DNA of 64,000 nucleotides from an uncultured cyanobacterium. Lineage in GTDB: Bacteria > Cyanobacteriota > Cyanobacteriia > PCC-6307 > Cyanobiaceae. The notes under the pieces were generated by a model, which was given only the letters and a program-made list of their open reading frames with translations, searched no databases and was not told the origin of the DNA. The position numbers and the translations under genes were made by a program. This document shows, one piece after another, positions 43,522 through 52,047 of the stretch (the stretch's first letter is position 1; each line of letters begins with the position of its first letter). Location of the stretch: NCBI GenBank assembly GCA_903871775.1, contig CAIQIA010000014.1, forward strand, positions 16,238 to 80,237, read 5' to 3'.

Positions 43522-44768
43522 GGCGCCCCCTGCCCAGGGCCCAGGGCCATGGCCCGTCGATAGGCCTGCAGCTGCAGGGGCAGCACCTGGTCATCCCCGA
43601 GACGATCGAGGATCCGCTGCCGGGCCGAGCAGGCCATCGCAGCCGCCGCCCCGGGCGAGGCCAGCAGGCGCTCAAGGGCGGCGGCGATGGCCTGGGGACG
43701 GCGGGGGGGCACCAGCAGGCCGTCCTGGCCGTCGCGGATCACCTCCGCCATCCCCCCCGCCCGGGACCCCACCACCATGCGCGCCGCCGCCATGGCCTCC
43801 CAGCAGGCATTGGGGAAATTCTCCCAGTGGCTCGGCAGCACCACGGCGTCGCAGCGGGCCAGTTCCGCCGCCACCGCCTCCGCCGCCACCGGACCGACGA
43901 CGGTGACCCGGTCGCTCCAGGGCCGCAGCCGCCGCTGCAGCCACTGCTGGGCATCGCCGCGGGCGGTGGGCCAGCTGGGGCCGATGAGGCGCAGCCGCAG
44001 CAGGGGATGGCGGGGAAGCAGGTGGGCCATGGCCTCGGCCAGGTCGAAGATCCCCTTGCGGGTTTCGAGGCGGCCGAGGAACCCCACCGTCGTGAGCTGC
44101 CGGGGCGGGGCCAGGGTCAGCAGGGCCGGCGCTGGTCGGAAGACATTGGGCACCACCTGCAGCCGATCCGTCGAAAGGCCCCAGCGACGGCTGCAGATGT
44201 CAGCAATGGCCTGGCTGGGGGCCACCACAAGCGAAGCCGCAGCGCAGAAGCGCCGTTCCAGGTCGGCCTTGGCGCTGGGGGCCGGTGGTCGGGGCCACAC
44301 CAGCCTGCCGCGACGGATCCCCCCCAGCAGCATGCGCAGCCGGGTCGTGGCCGACGGGGGCTCCCAGCCGAGGTCATTCAGCAGTTCGGTCGGGGTGTGC
44401 AGACGCACCACCAGGGCGGCCCCTGGGCAGAGGCCCCAGGCATCGGCCGCCTCGGCCGCCAGTTCGGGGCTTTCGATCACGGCGAAGGGGGCGCAGCGGT
44501 GCCGTTCTGCCAGCACCGGCCCCAGGGCGGTCCTGAACGCCGCCCGCGAATCGCAGGGCAGCCGATGGATGACCAGACCCGACGCCGCCCAGGGCTCTCC
44601 CCCCGCAGGGGGCACACCGGCGCAGAACACCTCCACCTCCGCCCCGGCGGCGGCGAGCATGCGGGCAGCCATGGCGCTGTAGGTGCCGATGCCGCCGATG
44701 GCCACGGCCGGCGGGAACTCATACGACACCAAAGCCAGGCGCAGGCCGGCCGCCACCCCAGCCGTCAT
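43518..44768 (-). CDS. glycosyltransferase family 4
   Basis: GT-B glycosyltransferase, 416 residues. RLALVSYEFPPAVAIGGIGT has the N-terminal Gly loop. TTVGFLGRLETRKGIFDLAE, DRVTVVGPVAAEAV and HWENFPNACWEAMAAARMVV carry the donor site with both glutamates. The ATG at 44768 overlaps the sulfotransferase stop by 4 bases, which fixes the start against an open frame running upstream. Retaining mechanism expected. Confidence 0.88.
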   Translation of the reverse strand: MTAGVAAGLRLALVSYEFPPAVAIGGIGTYSAMAARMLAAAGAEVEVFCAGVPPAGGEPWAASGLVIHRLPCDSRAAFRTALGPVLAERHRCAPFAVIESPELAAEAADAWGLCPGAALVVRLHTPTELLNDLGWEPPSATTRLRMLLGGIRRGRLVWPRPPAPSAKADLERRFCAAASLVVAPSQAIADICSRRWGLSTDRLQVVPNVFRPAPALLTLAPPRQLTTVGFLGRLETRKGIFDLAEAMAHLLPRHPLLRLRLIGPSWPTARGDAQQWLQRRLRPWSDRVTVVGPVAAEAVAAELARCDAVVLPSHWENFPNACWEAMAAARMVVGSRAGGMAEVIRDGQDGLLVPPRRPQAIAAALERLLASPGAAAAMACSARQRILDRLGDDQVLPLQLQAYRRAMALGPGQGAP

Positions 44769-45589
44769 GGCCGGCCCGCGACCCGCCCGAGCAGCCGCAC
44801 GATCCGGTCCCGGCGGCGGGGACGGCGCAGCTCCTGCAGGCGGCGGTGCAGCGTGGCGTCGTCCTGGGCCTGGAGACGCTCGATGAACGCCCTGGCCTCG
44901 AGGTGGTTGACCACGTAGTCCTCGACGGGGGGGGCCACCTTGGGGTGACGGTCGAGGGGGTAGTCTCCGGGAGGCAGCCCCAGATGCCGCTCGATGCGCT
45001 CGAGGGCCACCCCCGGTCCGGCCGCCAGCAGGTCCCGCTCGTAGTCGATCAGCAGCCATTGCCGGGCCTCGGCGTGGTGCACCAGGCGTCGCTGACCCAG
45101 CAGCAGCGAGATCAGCCAGGCCTCCCCCTGGCGATCGAGGGGCAGGGTGATGCGCTCACCGGCAGGATCGGCGGGGGCATCGGAGGCGTGCCAGCGCCGG
45201 CTGAGGCGGGCCCGGCGCAGGGAGGCCGCCTGGGCCAGCAGATCCCGGCGCACCAGGGCGACAACGGTCAGCCAGGCGAATCCATCGTCCAGCCCCCGCA
45301 GGGCGGTCTCGGTCGACTCGAGATCATGGAGGTTGCTCTTGATGGCCCGCCAGCCCTCAGGGGCGACGTGGGGCACCATGGCGGCGATGACACCCGGGGC
45401 CAGCGGGTAGTCCGGTCGGCCATGGGCGGTCCAGCAGGAGAGGAACTGACCGAAGAAGGTCGCAGCCCAGAGCTCCTGCTCGAAGAACGACACGTCCTCA
45501 CGGCAGTCGAGGAGCCGCTGCAGCACCGTGGTGCCGGAGCGCTGGAACCCCAGCAGGACGAGGCAGCGATCGGTGGCGAGGGAGCTCAT
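44765..45589 (-). CDS. sulfotransferase
   Basis: PAPS-dependent sulfotransferase family protein of 274 residues. CLVLLGFQRSGTTVLQRLLD is the 5'-phosphosulfate-binding loop near the N-terminus, with the usual R-S-G-T-T core. VALVRRDLLAQAASLRRA fits the 3'-phosphate-binding strand and helix. LLIDYERDLLAAGPGVALER resembles the later conserved helix. From its place among glycosyltransferases it probably sulfates the polysaccharide. ATG at 45589 overlaps the upstream stop by 4 bases; another ATG at 45601 is less likely. Confidence 0.82.
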   Translation of the reverse strand: MSSLATDRCLVLLGFQRSGTTVLQRLLDCREDVSFFEQELWAATFFGQFLSCWTAHGRPDYPLAPGVIAAMVPHVAPEGWRAIKSNLHDLESTETALRGLDDGFAWLTVVALVRRDLLAQAASLRRARLSRRWHASDAPADPAGERITLPLDRQGEAWLISLLLGQRRLVHHAEARQWLLIDYERDLLAAGPGVALERIERHLGLPPGDYPLDRHPKVAPPVEDYVVNHLEARAFIERLQAQDDATLHRRLQELRRPRRRDRIVRLLGRVAGRP

Positions 45590-46635
45590 CGCAGCGACCA
45601 TGCCGGCAGACGATCATCGCCGCAGGGTCGCGGCTCGGGCACCTCACCCGCCAGGCGGGAAAGGGCGGCCATGGCGGGGTTGCGGCCGGCCACCGACCCC
45701 CAGCCCAGCAGCAGCAGCAGGGCCGTTGCTGCCTTCGTCAGGGGCAGAAGCCCCAGCGTCCAGGCACGGATCACGCCACGGGCCGCCAGGGGGACAGCCC
45801 CCCCGAAGTGACGGCACAGCAGGGCGCCGCGCAGCACCCAGTGGGCCAACAGCCGCCGCCGATGGCCATCGAGACAGCCCCGGCCCACCACCTCCCGGGC
45901 CACCCGATCGATCACGGCGTTATGGGACCCGTCAGCGTAGTAGCGCTGGAAGGCGGCAGCCCCACTGAAGCAGTCATCCCTGGGGACCCGCCAGTGGTAA
46001 TCGACCTCTGCTGTGCGGGCGATGCGGCAGCCGCGGCAGAGGGCCCTGACGAACAGCTCATAGTCATGACCACCTCGGACGAGGGCTTCATCCCATTCAC
46101 CGATGCGGCAGAAGGCTCTGCGACGCCAGAGCACCCCGGCGGTCTGCCAGGGCACCCGTTCGGCAAGGAAGCAGTCGAGGGGATCGCGCTCGAGGGTGTC
46201 GGCCCCCCAGAGGTTGTCGCTGCCGAGGTCGAACGGCCGATCCCGGAAACGACAGGCGACCGCACCGACACCATCGAGGCCAGGGTCGAGGCTCAGCCGT
46301 CGCCAGCGGTGTTCGAGGCAGGTGGGCGCCAGCAGGTCATCCGAGTCAAGAAAGAGCACTGCCTGGCCACGGGCCTGCCCCAGCCCCAGGTTGCGGCAGA
46401 CCTGGGAGCCGCCACCGTCGGGGCGCAGCACGGGCCGATCGATCCAGTGCAGGCGAGGGTCATGGCGGGAGGCAGCCGCCAGCCAGGCACAGGTGCCGTC
46501 ATCGGAGCCGTCATCCACCACCAGCAGCTCCAGATCCACGAGGGTCTGGTCCAGCACCGAACGGACCGTCTCCTGCAGCAGGGAGAGACGGTCACGGGTG
46601 GGCACCACGACCGACACCTGGGGGGGGGCCTTCAT
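45586..46635 (-). CDS. glycosyltransferase family 2
   Basis: GT-A glycosyltransferase of 349 residues. QVSVVVPTRDRLSLLQETVR, ELLVVDDGSDDGTCAWLA and AVLFLDSDDLLAPTCLEHR give the nucleotide site and DxD. The C-terminal part includes a hydrophobic segment (LLPLTKAATALLLLLGWG), probably membrane-embedded. It overlaps the ABC transporter end and the sulfotransferase start by 4 bases each. Confidence 0.86.
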   Translation of the reverse strand: MKAPPQVSVVVPTRDRLSLLQETVRSVLDQTLVDLELLVVDDGSDDGTCAWLAAASRHDPRLHWIDRPVLRPDGGGSQVCRNLGLGQARGQAVLFLDSDDLLAPTCLEHRWRRLSLDPGLDGVGAVACRFRDRPFDLGSDNLWGADTLERDPLDCFLAERVPWQTAGVLWRRRAFCRIGEWDEALVRGGHDYELFVRALCRGCRIARTAEVDYHWRVPRDDCFSGAAAFQRYYADGSHNAVIDRVAREVVGRGCLDGHRRRLLAHWVLRGALLCRHFGGAVPLAARGVIRAWTLGLLPLTKAATALLLLLGWGSVAGRNPAMAALSRLAGEVPEPRPCGDDRLPAWSLR

Positions 46636-48572
46636 CCCGGCTGCAGCGATCGGTCGCTGAGAGCCTGACGCATCAACAGCTGGCGGTAGGTGCCGGTGGC
46701 CTCCAGGCTCAGGTCGGCATGGGTGCCGCGCTGCACGATGCGCCCACGGTCAATGACCAGGATCTGATCGGCATCGACGACCGTGGCCAGCCGATGGGCA
46801 ATCACCAGACGGGTCAGGGAGTGATCAAGGTCCCGCAGGGCCTCCTGCACCAGAAACTCGTTCTCGGTGTCGAGGGCACTGGTGGCCTCATCGAGAATCA
46901 GCAGCTCGGGCTGGCGCAGCAACGCCCGGGCCAGGGCGATCCGCTGGCGCTGGCCACCGCTGAGGCGGAAACCACGCTCCCCGACATGGGTGTCGTAGCC
47001 CTCCGGCAGCTGACTGATGAAGGTGTCGGCATGGGCCATGGCCGCAGCAGCCACGATGGCGTCTCGGGATGCCCCTGGGCTGCCGAAGGCGATGTTGTCG
47101 GCGATGCTGCGGTTGAACAGGAACGAATCCTGGTTGACCACCCCCAGACGCTGCTGCCAGCCCTGGGGATCAATCTGCTGGAGATCAACGCCGTCGATGC
47201 GGATCGAGCCGGTGCTGGGGGCGTACAGGCCGATCAGCAGATCGGCGATGGAACTCTTGCCGGCGCCACTGCTGCCCACGAGCGCCGTTGTGGTGCCCCT
47301 GGGCATGGTGAACGACAGATCGTGCAGCACCTGGTGCTCTGACGAGGGATAGATGAAGCCCACACCGTCAAAGCAGATGGCCTCCCGCAGGGAGGCAAAG
47401 GCGCTGCCACCGCGACGCACGAACTGCTTGTCGTCGGCGGTGAGAATGCCGTCGATGCGCCCCAGGATCGGCAGGTTGTCGACGACGACCGTGACCGAGG
47501 TCGCCAGCGACGTGAGACGCACATTCAGGCGCTGCAGACCGAGCACAAAGGTGATCAGGCTGGGCATCACGCCGGTGCTGCGGTTCTTGAACAGCACCAC
47601 GCTGAGGGCCACCAGGATCGTGATGCAGACCAGGGGCAGCAGCGAGCTGATCGGCGGAATGAGATTGATCAGCCGGGCCCGCCGCCTCAACCCAGTCTCA
47701 AGGGCCTCCGTGCGGCGCTCGAGGGCGGTCTGGGCCTGATCAAGCTGCCCGTAGGAATGGAGCAACCGCAGACCCATCAGGTCATCGGTCATGGCCGTCA
47801 CGATGTCGACCTGGGAGCGCATCACCTGGCCACCGGCCGACCGCAATCGGGGCAGAGCGAACCGCTGCATGGCCACCAGGGCGGCGCCGATGCCGATGGC
47901 GACCAGCAGCAGCCACGGGGAGATGGAGAGCAGGACCACCAGATAGCCCAGGGCCATCAGCAGGTTGACCAGCGACTGGCTGCTCTGGTCAATGACCCCC
48001 TGGATGCCGGCCGGCGCCTGCTGAATGACGTCAGACAGCTCGCCGATGCGGTAGCGGCTGACGCAGGGAAAGCTCAACGCCATGATCTGACCGTGCAGAC
48101 GGTCAAGAACCCGCCGGCGGCAGCGGGCGGCGAAGTAACCGCTGGTGAGGGTGGTGCCGTAGCGCGAGAGGCTCAGCAGCAGCTGCAGCCCCAGGGCCGT
48201 GACCAGCAGAAGCACCAGCGACTGCCAGTAAGGCAATGCCTCCAGCCAGACGCGCAGCCCCTGGGGCAGGCGGGTGGACCAGTGCACATCTCCAGTGGTC
48301 ATCAGCTGGATGACCAGGAAGACGATCCAGAGGGTGCCGCCGTCCCCCAGCACCTGCAGCAGCGAGAACACGACATTGGCGGAGATCAACCTCCAGGCGC
48401 GCCGCGCGGTCTGGACAATCAGAGCCGTGGAGGGGCCGGGCTGCCGCAGGGACCAACCGATGGAGGGTTGTGGAGGCAAAGAGGGGCGGTCGGCTGGTGG
48501 AGGGCAGGGATTGACAGCCTTTATGAGAAAAGGCTGAAACCGCCGGTGCTGATTATGCCGGACCCGGATCAC
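46632..48572 (-). CDS. ABC transporter, MsbA/PglK-like (candidate glycan flippase)
   Basis: A fused membrane-plus-ATPase half transporter of 646 residues. About six helices (for example VFSLLQVLGDGGTLWIVFLV, SPWLLLVAIGIGAALVAMQ) precede the ATPase. The ATPase has Walker A LVGSSGAGKSS, signature LSGGQRQRIALARALL, Walker B LLILDEATSALD and the H-loop IAHRLATV. It resembles lipid-linked oligosaccharide flippases and lipid A exporters. In this operon it is the only obvious flippase candidate because no Wzx is visible. GTG at 48572 overlaps the upstream small gene's stop (GTGA); later in-frame starts are possible. Confidence 0.8.
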   Translation of the reverse strand: MIRVRHNQHRRFQPFLIKAVNPCPPPADRPSLPPQPSIGWSLRQPGPSTALIVQTARRAWRLISANVVFSLLQVLGDGGTLWIVFLVIQLMTTGDVHWSTRLPQGLRVWLEALPYWQSLVLLLVTALGLQLLLSLSRYGTTLTSGYFAARCRRRVLDRLHGQIMALSFPCVSRYRIGELSDVIQQAPAGIQGVIDQSSQSLVNLLMALGYLVVLLSISPWLLLVAIGIGAALVAMQRFALPRLRSAGGQVMRSQVDIVTAMTDDLMGLRLLHSYGQLDQAQTALERRTEALETGLRRRARLINLIPPISSLLPLVCITILVALSVVLFKNRSTGVMPSLITFVLGLQRLNVRLTSLATSVTVVVDNLPILGRIDGILTADDKQFVRRGGSAFASLREAICFDGVGFIYPSSEHQVLHDLSFTMPRGTTTALVGSSGAGKSSIADLLIGLYAPSTGSIRIDGVDLQQIDPQGWQQRLGVVNQDSFLFNRSIADNIAFGSPGASRDAIVAAAAMAHADTFISQLPEGYDTHVGERGFRLSGGQRQRIALARALLRQPELLILDEATSALDTENEFLVQEALRDLDHSLTRLVIAHRLATVVDADQILVIDRGRIVQRGTHADLSLEATGTYRQLLMRQALSDRSLQPG

Positions 48573-48781
48573 TTCCAGTGATCCGTGGCGGCAGGGTTGT
48601 CGTCTGTCTGACCAGCGACGTCCCCGTCGCCCAGCAGCAGCCAGCTCAGAAGCACCATCGCCAGCAGCAGGAGCAGGGCGCCGTGGGGCGCCAGAAGCCA
48701 GTGGAGCAGGTGGAGCAGCGGCAGCAGGAGCAGCTGGGCGAGGGCCACCAGGAGCACGATCAGCAGCGTCAGGCCGGCCAT
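48569..48781 (-). CDS. small hydrophobic membrane protein
   Basis: A 70-residue protein that is almost entirely two membrane helices (LTLLIVLLVALAQLLLLPLL and GALLLLLAMVLLSWLLLGD), with a short acidic C-terminus (TDDNPAATDHWK). I do not recognise the family. The ATG at 48781 lies 7 bases after the Sua5-like gene, and the stop overlaps the ABC transporter GTG by 4 bases. Coupling to the transporter suggests it may be a small partner, but leucine-rich frames also arise by chance in GC-rich DNA. Confidence 0.5.
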   Translation of the reverse strand: MAGLTLLIVLLVALAQLLLLPLLHLLHWLLAPHGALLLLLAMVLLSWLLLGDGDVAGQTDDNPAATDHWK

Positions 48782-48788
48782 GGCAGGG

Positions 48789-49400
48789 TCAGGGGAGCGA
48801 CGACCCGAGGCCGAGGGCTGCGGGGGTGAGTTCACCCTGCCGCAGCACCCGCCAGGTGGCCGACGCGGCCTCCCAGGCGACCACGGTGCTGGCCTGGCCG
48901 GACGCCGCAGGCCAGGGCAGGGGCCCGAGGCAGGGCAGGCCCGGGAAGGCTGCGGCCAGGGCGTGGGGGGTCAGGCAAGGGGGCTCTCCGGAGCGGTTGG
49001 CGCTGGTGGTGGCCAGCGGTCCGGTGCGCTGCAGGATCTCGAGGGCGGCGGGGCAGGCCGGCAATCGCAGGCCAAGGCTGCCCCCCCCGGGATTCAGGGC
49101 CTCGGCAACGGCACCACGGGCCGGCAGCACCAGCGTCAGGGCGCCGGGCCAGCCGCACCGGGCCAGGGCCTCCCAGCCGGGTGGCGGCGCCTCCCCGAGG
49201 GCGTCAATCAGCTCCATCGCCGTGGCGGCCATGAGGATGAAGGGTTTGCCGGCGGGGCGCTGCTTGAGCTCCCAGAGGGGCCCGGCCGCCGCGGGCAAGG
49301 CCGCCAGGGCCGGCACCGTGTCCGTCGGGACACCGGCGAGCCCGCCTGCCAGCAGATGGTCGGCGAGGGCTCCGGGATCCAGCAGCGACAGGTCAGCCAT
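48789..49400 (-). CDS. L-threonylcarbamoyladenylate synthase-type protein (Sua5/YciO/YrdC)
   Basis: A 203-residue YrdC-fold protein. GGLAGVPTDTVPALAALPAA and LKQRPAGKPFILMAA contain the conserved threonine/carbonate-ATP site (PTDT and KxR). SLGLRLPACPAALEIL and GPLATTSANRSGEPPC are further family blocks. It would make the intermediate for the t6A modification of ANN-decoding tRNAs. ATG 49400 (MADLSLLD) is used, with 49406 also possible; both overlap the prmC end. Confidence 0.85.
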   Translation of the reverse strand: MADLSLLDPGALADHLLAGGLAGVPTDTVPALAALPAAAGPLWELKQRPAGKPFILMAATAMELIDALGEAPPPGWEALARCGWPGALTLVLPARGAVAEALNPGGGSLGLRLPACPAALEILQRTGPLATTSANRSGEPPCLTPHALAAAFPGLPCLGPLPWPAASGQASTVVAWEAASATWRVLRQGELTPAALGLGSSLP

Positions 49401-50295
49401 CGGCATGCTCCATGGAGGAACGGCGGGCGAGGGCGAAGCGACCGTGGCCCTCCAGGTCTGGGGCGGAGCGGCAGTCCTGCAGGCCGGCGTCCTGAAGGAG
49501 CTGGCGCACGGCCGCCCCCTGGTCGTGGTGGTGTTCCAGCAGCAGCCAGCCCCCCGGGGCCAGCATCACCGGCGCCGCCGCGATCACCTGCCGCAGGGCC
49601 GCCAGGCCATCGCCACCCCCATCGAGAGCCAGCCGTGGCTCGTGGTCGCGCACCACCGGATCCAGCGCCTCCACCACGATCGAAGGAATGTACGGAGGGT
49701 TGGCCACCACCCGATCCAGCCGTCCCCGCTGAAGGCCGAGGGGTTGCCACCAGTCCCCCTGCAGCACCGCCACGGCGCCGGCGGGAGCCAGCCGGTCGAG
49801 GTTGCGACGGGCCAGGGCGAGCGCCTCGCTCGAGCGGTCCACCGCCCAGCCCGTGCTGCCGGGCCAGGCCCGGGCAAGGGCGACGGCCAGACAGCCGGAT
49901 CCTGTGCCCAGGTCAGCCCAGCGGCCCTGCCCCGGCCCCAGCGTCAGGGCCAGATCCACCAGCAGCTCGGTCTCCTGACGGGGAATCAGCGCTTCGGGGC
50001 CCACATCGAGCCACAGGTCCCGCCAGGGAACCCGGCCCACCAGGTGCTGCAGCGGCACCCCTGAGCGGCAGTGGCAGCTCCAGAGGGCCTCCAGGGCCTC
50101 CAGGGGCTGGGCGAGGGGCACGGACCGCTCGGGCTGGAGCACCAGTGCCTGCAGATCCCGCCAGGGCAGACCACCGGCGGCATCCAGCAGCCAGTCGAAC
50201 GCGGCCCGTCGGGCGGGCTGATCGCGCAGGCAGGCCCTCCGCCAGGCCAGCAGGTCAACCCCGGAGACAAGAACGGTGTCGGCGGTCGCATTCAT
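49393..50295 (-). CDS. prmC: peptide chain release factor N5-glutamine methyltransferase
   Basis: Methylates the GGQ glutamine of release factors RF1/RF2. The 300-residue protein has an N-terminal helical domain (AAFDWLLDAAGGLPWRDL) and the substrate loop LIPRQETELLVDLAL. The SAM fold follows, with WADLGTGSGCLAVALA, and the catalytic VANPPYIPS (NPPY). The ATG at 50295 overlaps the dprA stop by 4 bases. It is coupled to the Sua5-like gene downstream, a common cyanobacterial pairing. Confidence 0.93.
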   Translation of the reverse strand: MNATADTVLVSGVDLLAWRRACLRDQPARRAAFDWLLDAAGGLPWRDLQALVLQPERSVPLAQPLEALEALWSCHCRSGVPLQHLVGRVPWRDLWLDVGPEALIPRQETELLVDLALTLGPGQGRWADLGTGSGCLAVALARAWPGSTGWAVDRSSEALALARRNLDRLAPAGAVAVLQGDWWQPLGLQRGRLDRVVANPPYIPSIVVEALDPVVRDHEPRLALDGGGDGLAALRQVIAAAPVMLAPGGWLLLEHHHDQGAAVRQLLQDAGLQDCRSAPDLEGHGRFALARRSSMEHADG

Positions 50296-51527
50296 GGCCG
50301 ACGAGCTGACGGACCCCTGCCGCCAGTCTGCCGCGGCCGCCAGGAGGCCCCTGGGGCGGCCAGCACCACCCCCTGACGCTCCAGATCGAGCAGTTCGAGG
50401 GCCAGCTGCGGCAACGGCCGGTCGAGACGTTCGGCCAGCTCATCCAGGGAGGCCCCCGCCCCGAGGGCCTCCAGCAGCGCCGCGCCGCCACCGCCCACGG
50501 TCGTGGGGGGGCCGGCGTCCTCGCAGCGGCGCAGCGGACCCGGGCCAAGGCTGCGGATCAGATCAGCGGGATCGACCAGGGGTGTCGCCCCCCTCGCCAG
50601 CAGGGCGTTGCTGCCGGCCGCCGAGGGGCGATCGGTGTCGGCCGGGACCACCCACAGGGGCACCCCGGCCCCCCAGGCCTGGCGGGCGGCATGCAGCGCA
50701 CCGCTGCCCTCGGGGCATTCGACCACCACCACGGCCGAGGCCATGGCCACGACGAGACGGTTCCGCGCGGCGAAATGGCCCCGGCGCACCGGCGTTCCGG
50801 GGGGATGCTCGCTCAGCAGCAGACCCTGGCGACCCACGGCCCCCTGCAGGGCCCGGTGGTGCCTGGGATAGACCCGGTCAAGGGGGGTGGCGATGACCCC
50901 CACGGGTGCCCCACGGGCCTCGAGACAACCGTGATGGGCCTCGGCATCGATCCCCTCGGCCAGTCCACTGATGACAGGCCAGCCGGCCCGGGCCAGCTCG
51001 AGACCGAGCTTTCGGGCCCAGCTCAGGCCATGCAGCGATGGCGACCGGGTGCCGACCACCGCCACGGCAAGGCGCCGTCGCAACACCGGCCAGAGGCTCC
51101 CCCGCCCCTGCCATTGCAGCAGCACGGGCGGCCGCTCGAGGGCAGCCAGCGCGGCCGGGAAGGCGGGGTCGTCGGGCAGCAGCGTCCGGCGCGGGCAGGG
51201 GGGCGGGAAGGGCTCCGCTCGCTCCCGGCGGGCCGCCAGGAGCCCCACCGTGGCCACCCCCAGGCCCGGCACCTCGCGCCAGGCGGTCACCGGAGCCTCC
51301 CAGGCGTCCTGGAGGGAGCCGAACCGCCCCTCCAGGGCGCGCAGCCGGCGGATGCCCAGCCCCCCGAAGCCGGACCAGCCCCACCACCAGGCCCGCGGGT
51401 CGCCAACGGGGCCCCCACCGGCGCGACGGGCCCCTGGATTCACCTTTCGGCCCGCTTCCCGACCCGCTTCCCGGTCCGCTTCCCAGCCCGACTCCCGGCC
51501 CGCTTCTCTCCCGCCAGCGTCCATCAC
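50292..51527 (-). CDS. dprA: DNA processing protein DprA with repeat-bearing N-terminus
   Basis: DprA loads RecA on incoming single-stranded DNA during natural transformation. The Rossmann-like core holds AVVGTRSPSLHGLSWARKLG, PVISGLAEGIDAEAHHGCLE, LLSEHPPGTPVRRGHFAARN and VVVECPEGSGALHAARQAWG. The C-terminal winged helix is around GASLDELAERLDRPLPQLAL. The N-terminus, residues 7-27, is a degenerate Gly/Ala-Arg-Glu repeat from five 12-base units. The start is ATG 51527 or 51524. ComF-like and possibly other competence genes are nearby, hinting at transformability. Confidence 0.88.
   Translation of the reverse strand: MMDAGGREAGRESGWEADREAGREAGRKVNPGARRAGGGPVGDPRAWWWGWSGFGGLGIRRLRALEGRFGSLQDAWEAPVTAWREVPGLGVATVGLLAARRERAEPFPPPCPRRTLLPDDPAFPAALAALERPPVLLQWQGRGSLWPVLRRRLAVAVVGTRSPSLHGLSWARKLGLELARAGWPVISGLAEGIDAEAHHGCLEARGAPVGVIATPLDRVYPRHHRALQGAVGRQGLLLSEHPPGTPVRRGHFAARNRLVVAMASAVVVVECPEGSGALHAARQAWGAGVPLWVVPADTDRPSAAGSNALLARGATPLVDPADLIRSLGPGPLRRCEDAGPPTTVGGGGAALLEALGAGASLDELAERLDRPLPQLALELLDLERQGVVLAAPGASWRPRQTGGRGPSARRP
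51451..51510 (-). repeat. five tandem 12-base units in the dprA 5' end
   Basis: Consecutive 12-base units with the plus-strand consensus CCCGCTTCCCGG occupy 51451-51510, diverging at one to five positions each. In frame they encode tetrapeptides of the Gly-Arg-Glu-Ala type. They lie between the start codon and the conserved domain and are probably length-variable. Confidence 0.85.
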
Positions 51528-51548
51528 CCGGCCAATCAGAACATCTGT

Positions 51549-51554
51549 ACTATA
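51549..51554 (-). promoter_or_regulatory. possible -10 element for dprA
   Basis: TATAGT on the minus strand overlaps the thioesterase stop and lies about 22 bases before the dprA ATG, in an AT-rich patch of very GC-rich DNA. No convincing -35 hexamer sits 17 bases upstream. Confidence 0.3.
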
Positions 51555-51975
51555 CGCCAGGTCCGTCGGCCAGCCGTTCGAGGGCGGCGGCCAGGGCCGC
51601 GGGGGGCCGTCGCAGGGCCCGCCCCCGGGCCCGATCCACCAGCACGAGGGTCACCATGGCCTCAGCCGCCAGAGCGCCATCGGCCCGCAGGAAGAGGGTC
51701 TGGAACGGCTGGCGCACCCCCCGGGCGGGCAGCAGCCGGCTCAGCAGATCCACCCGTTCGCCATGCACGAGAGCCTGGCGATACCGCACCTGCAGATCGG
51801 TCACCATCAGCTCCAGGCCGGTGGCGGCCAGATCGGCGTAGGCCAGCCCGGCCTGAGCCAGGGCGTCGACGCGGGCCTCCTCCAGCCAGGCCACATAGGC
51901 CCCGTGCCAGAGCACGCCGGCGTGGTCGGTGTGCTGCGGCAGCACCACCTTGCGGCATCGCCAGGCCCGTTCCAT
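51550..51975 (-). CDS. acyl-CoA thioesterase, 4HBT hot-dog fold
   Basis: A 141-residue hot-dog thioesterase. VVLPQHTDHAGVLWHGAYVA carries the catalytic aspartate and the backbone glycine turn of the 4-hydroxybenzoyl-CoA type, and LMVTDLQVRYRQALVHGERV the strand pairing that builds the substrate tunnel. In cyanobacteria such proteins include the 1,4-dihydroxy-2-naphthoyl-CoA hydrolase of phylloquinone synthesis; that is the most likely role but unproven here. ATG 51975 (MERAWRCRK) is used; the extended frame upstream runs to the divergent usp gene and lacks conservation. Confidence 0.8.
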   Translation of the reverse strand: MERAWRCRKVVLPQHTDHAGVLWHGAYVAWLEEARVDALAQAGLAYADLAATGLELMVTDLQVRYRQALVHGERVDLLSRLLPARGVRQPFQTLFLRADGALAAEAMVTLVLVDRARGRALRRPPAALAAALERLADGPGV

Positions 51976-52047
51976 GTCAGCTGACGTGATCAGGCCCATC
52001 GGCCCCTGGCAGGCGCCATAGGCTGCGCCGGAGTCCAGACTTCGGCC

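Noticed and set aside
48510..48540. Hairpin CAGCCTTT...AAAAGGCTG as a terminator before the ABC transporter
   Set aside because: It lies inside the likely coding frame of the transporter, whose GTG start couples to the upstream small gene, and has no following T-run on the minus strand.
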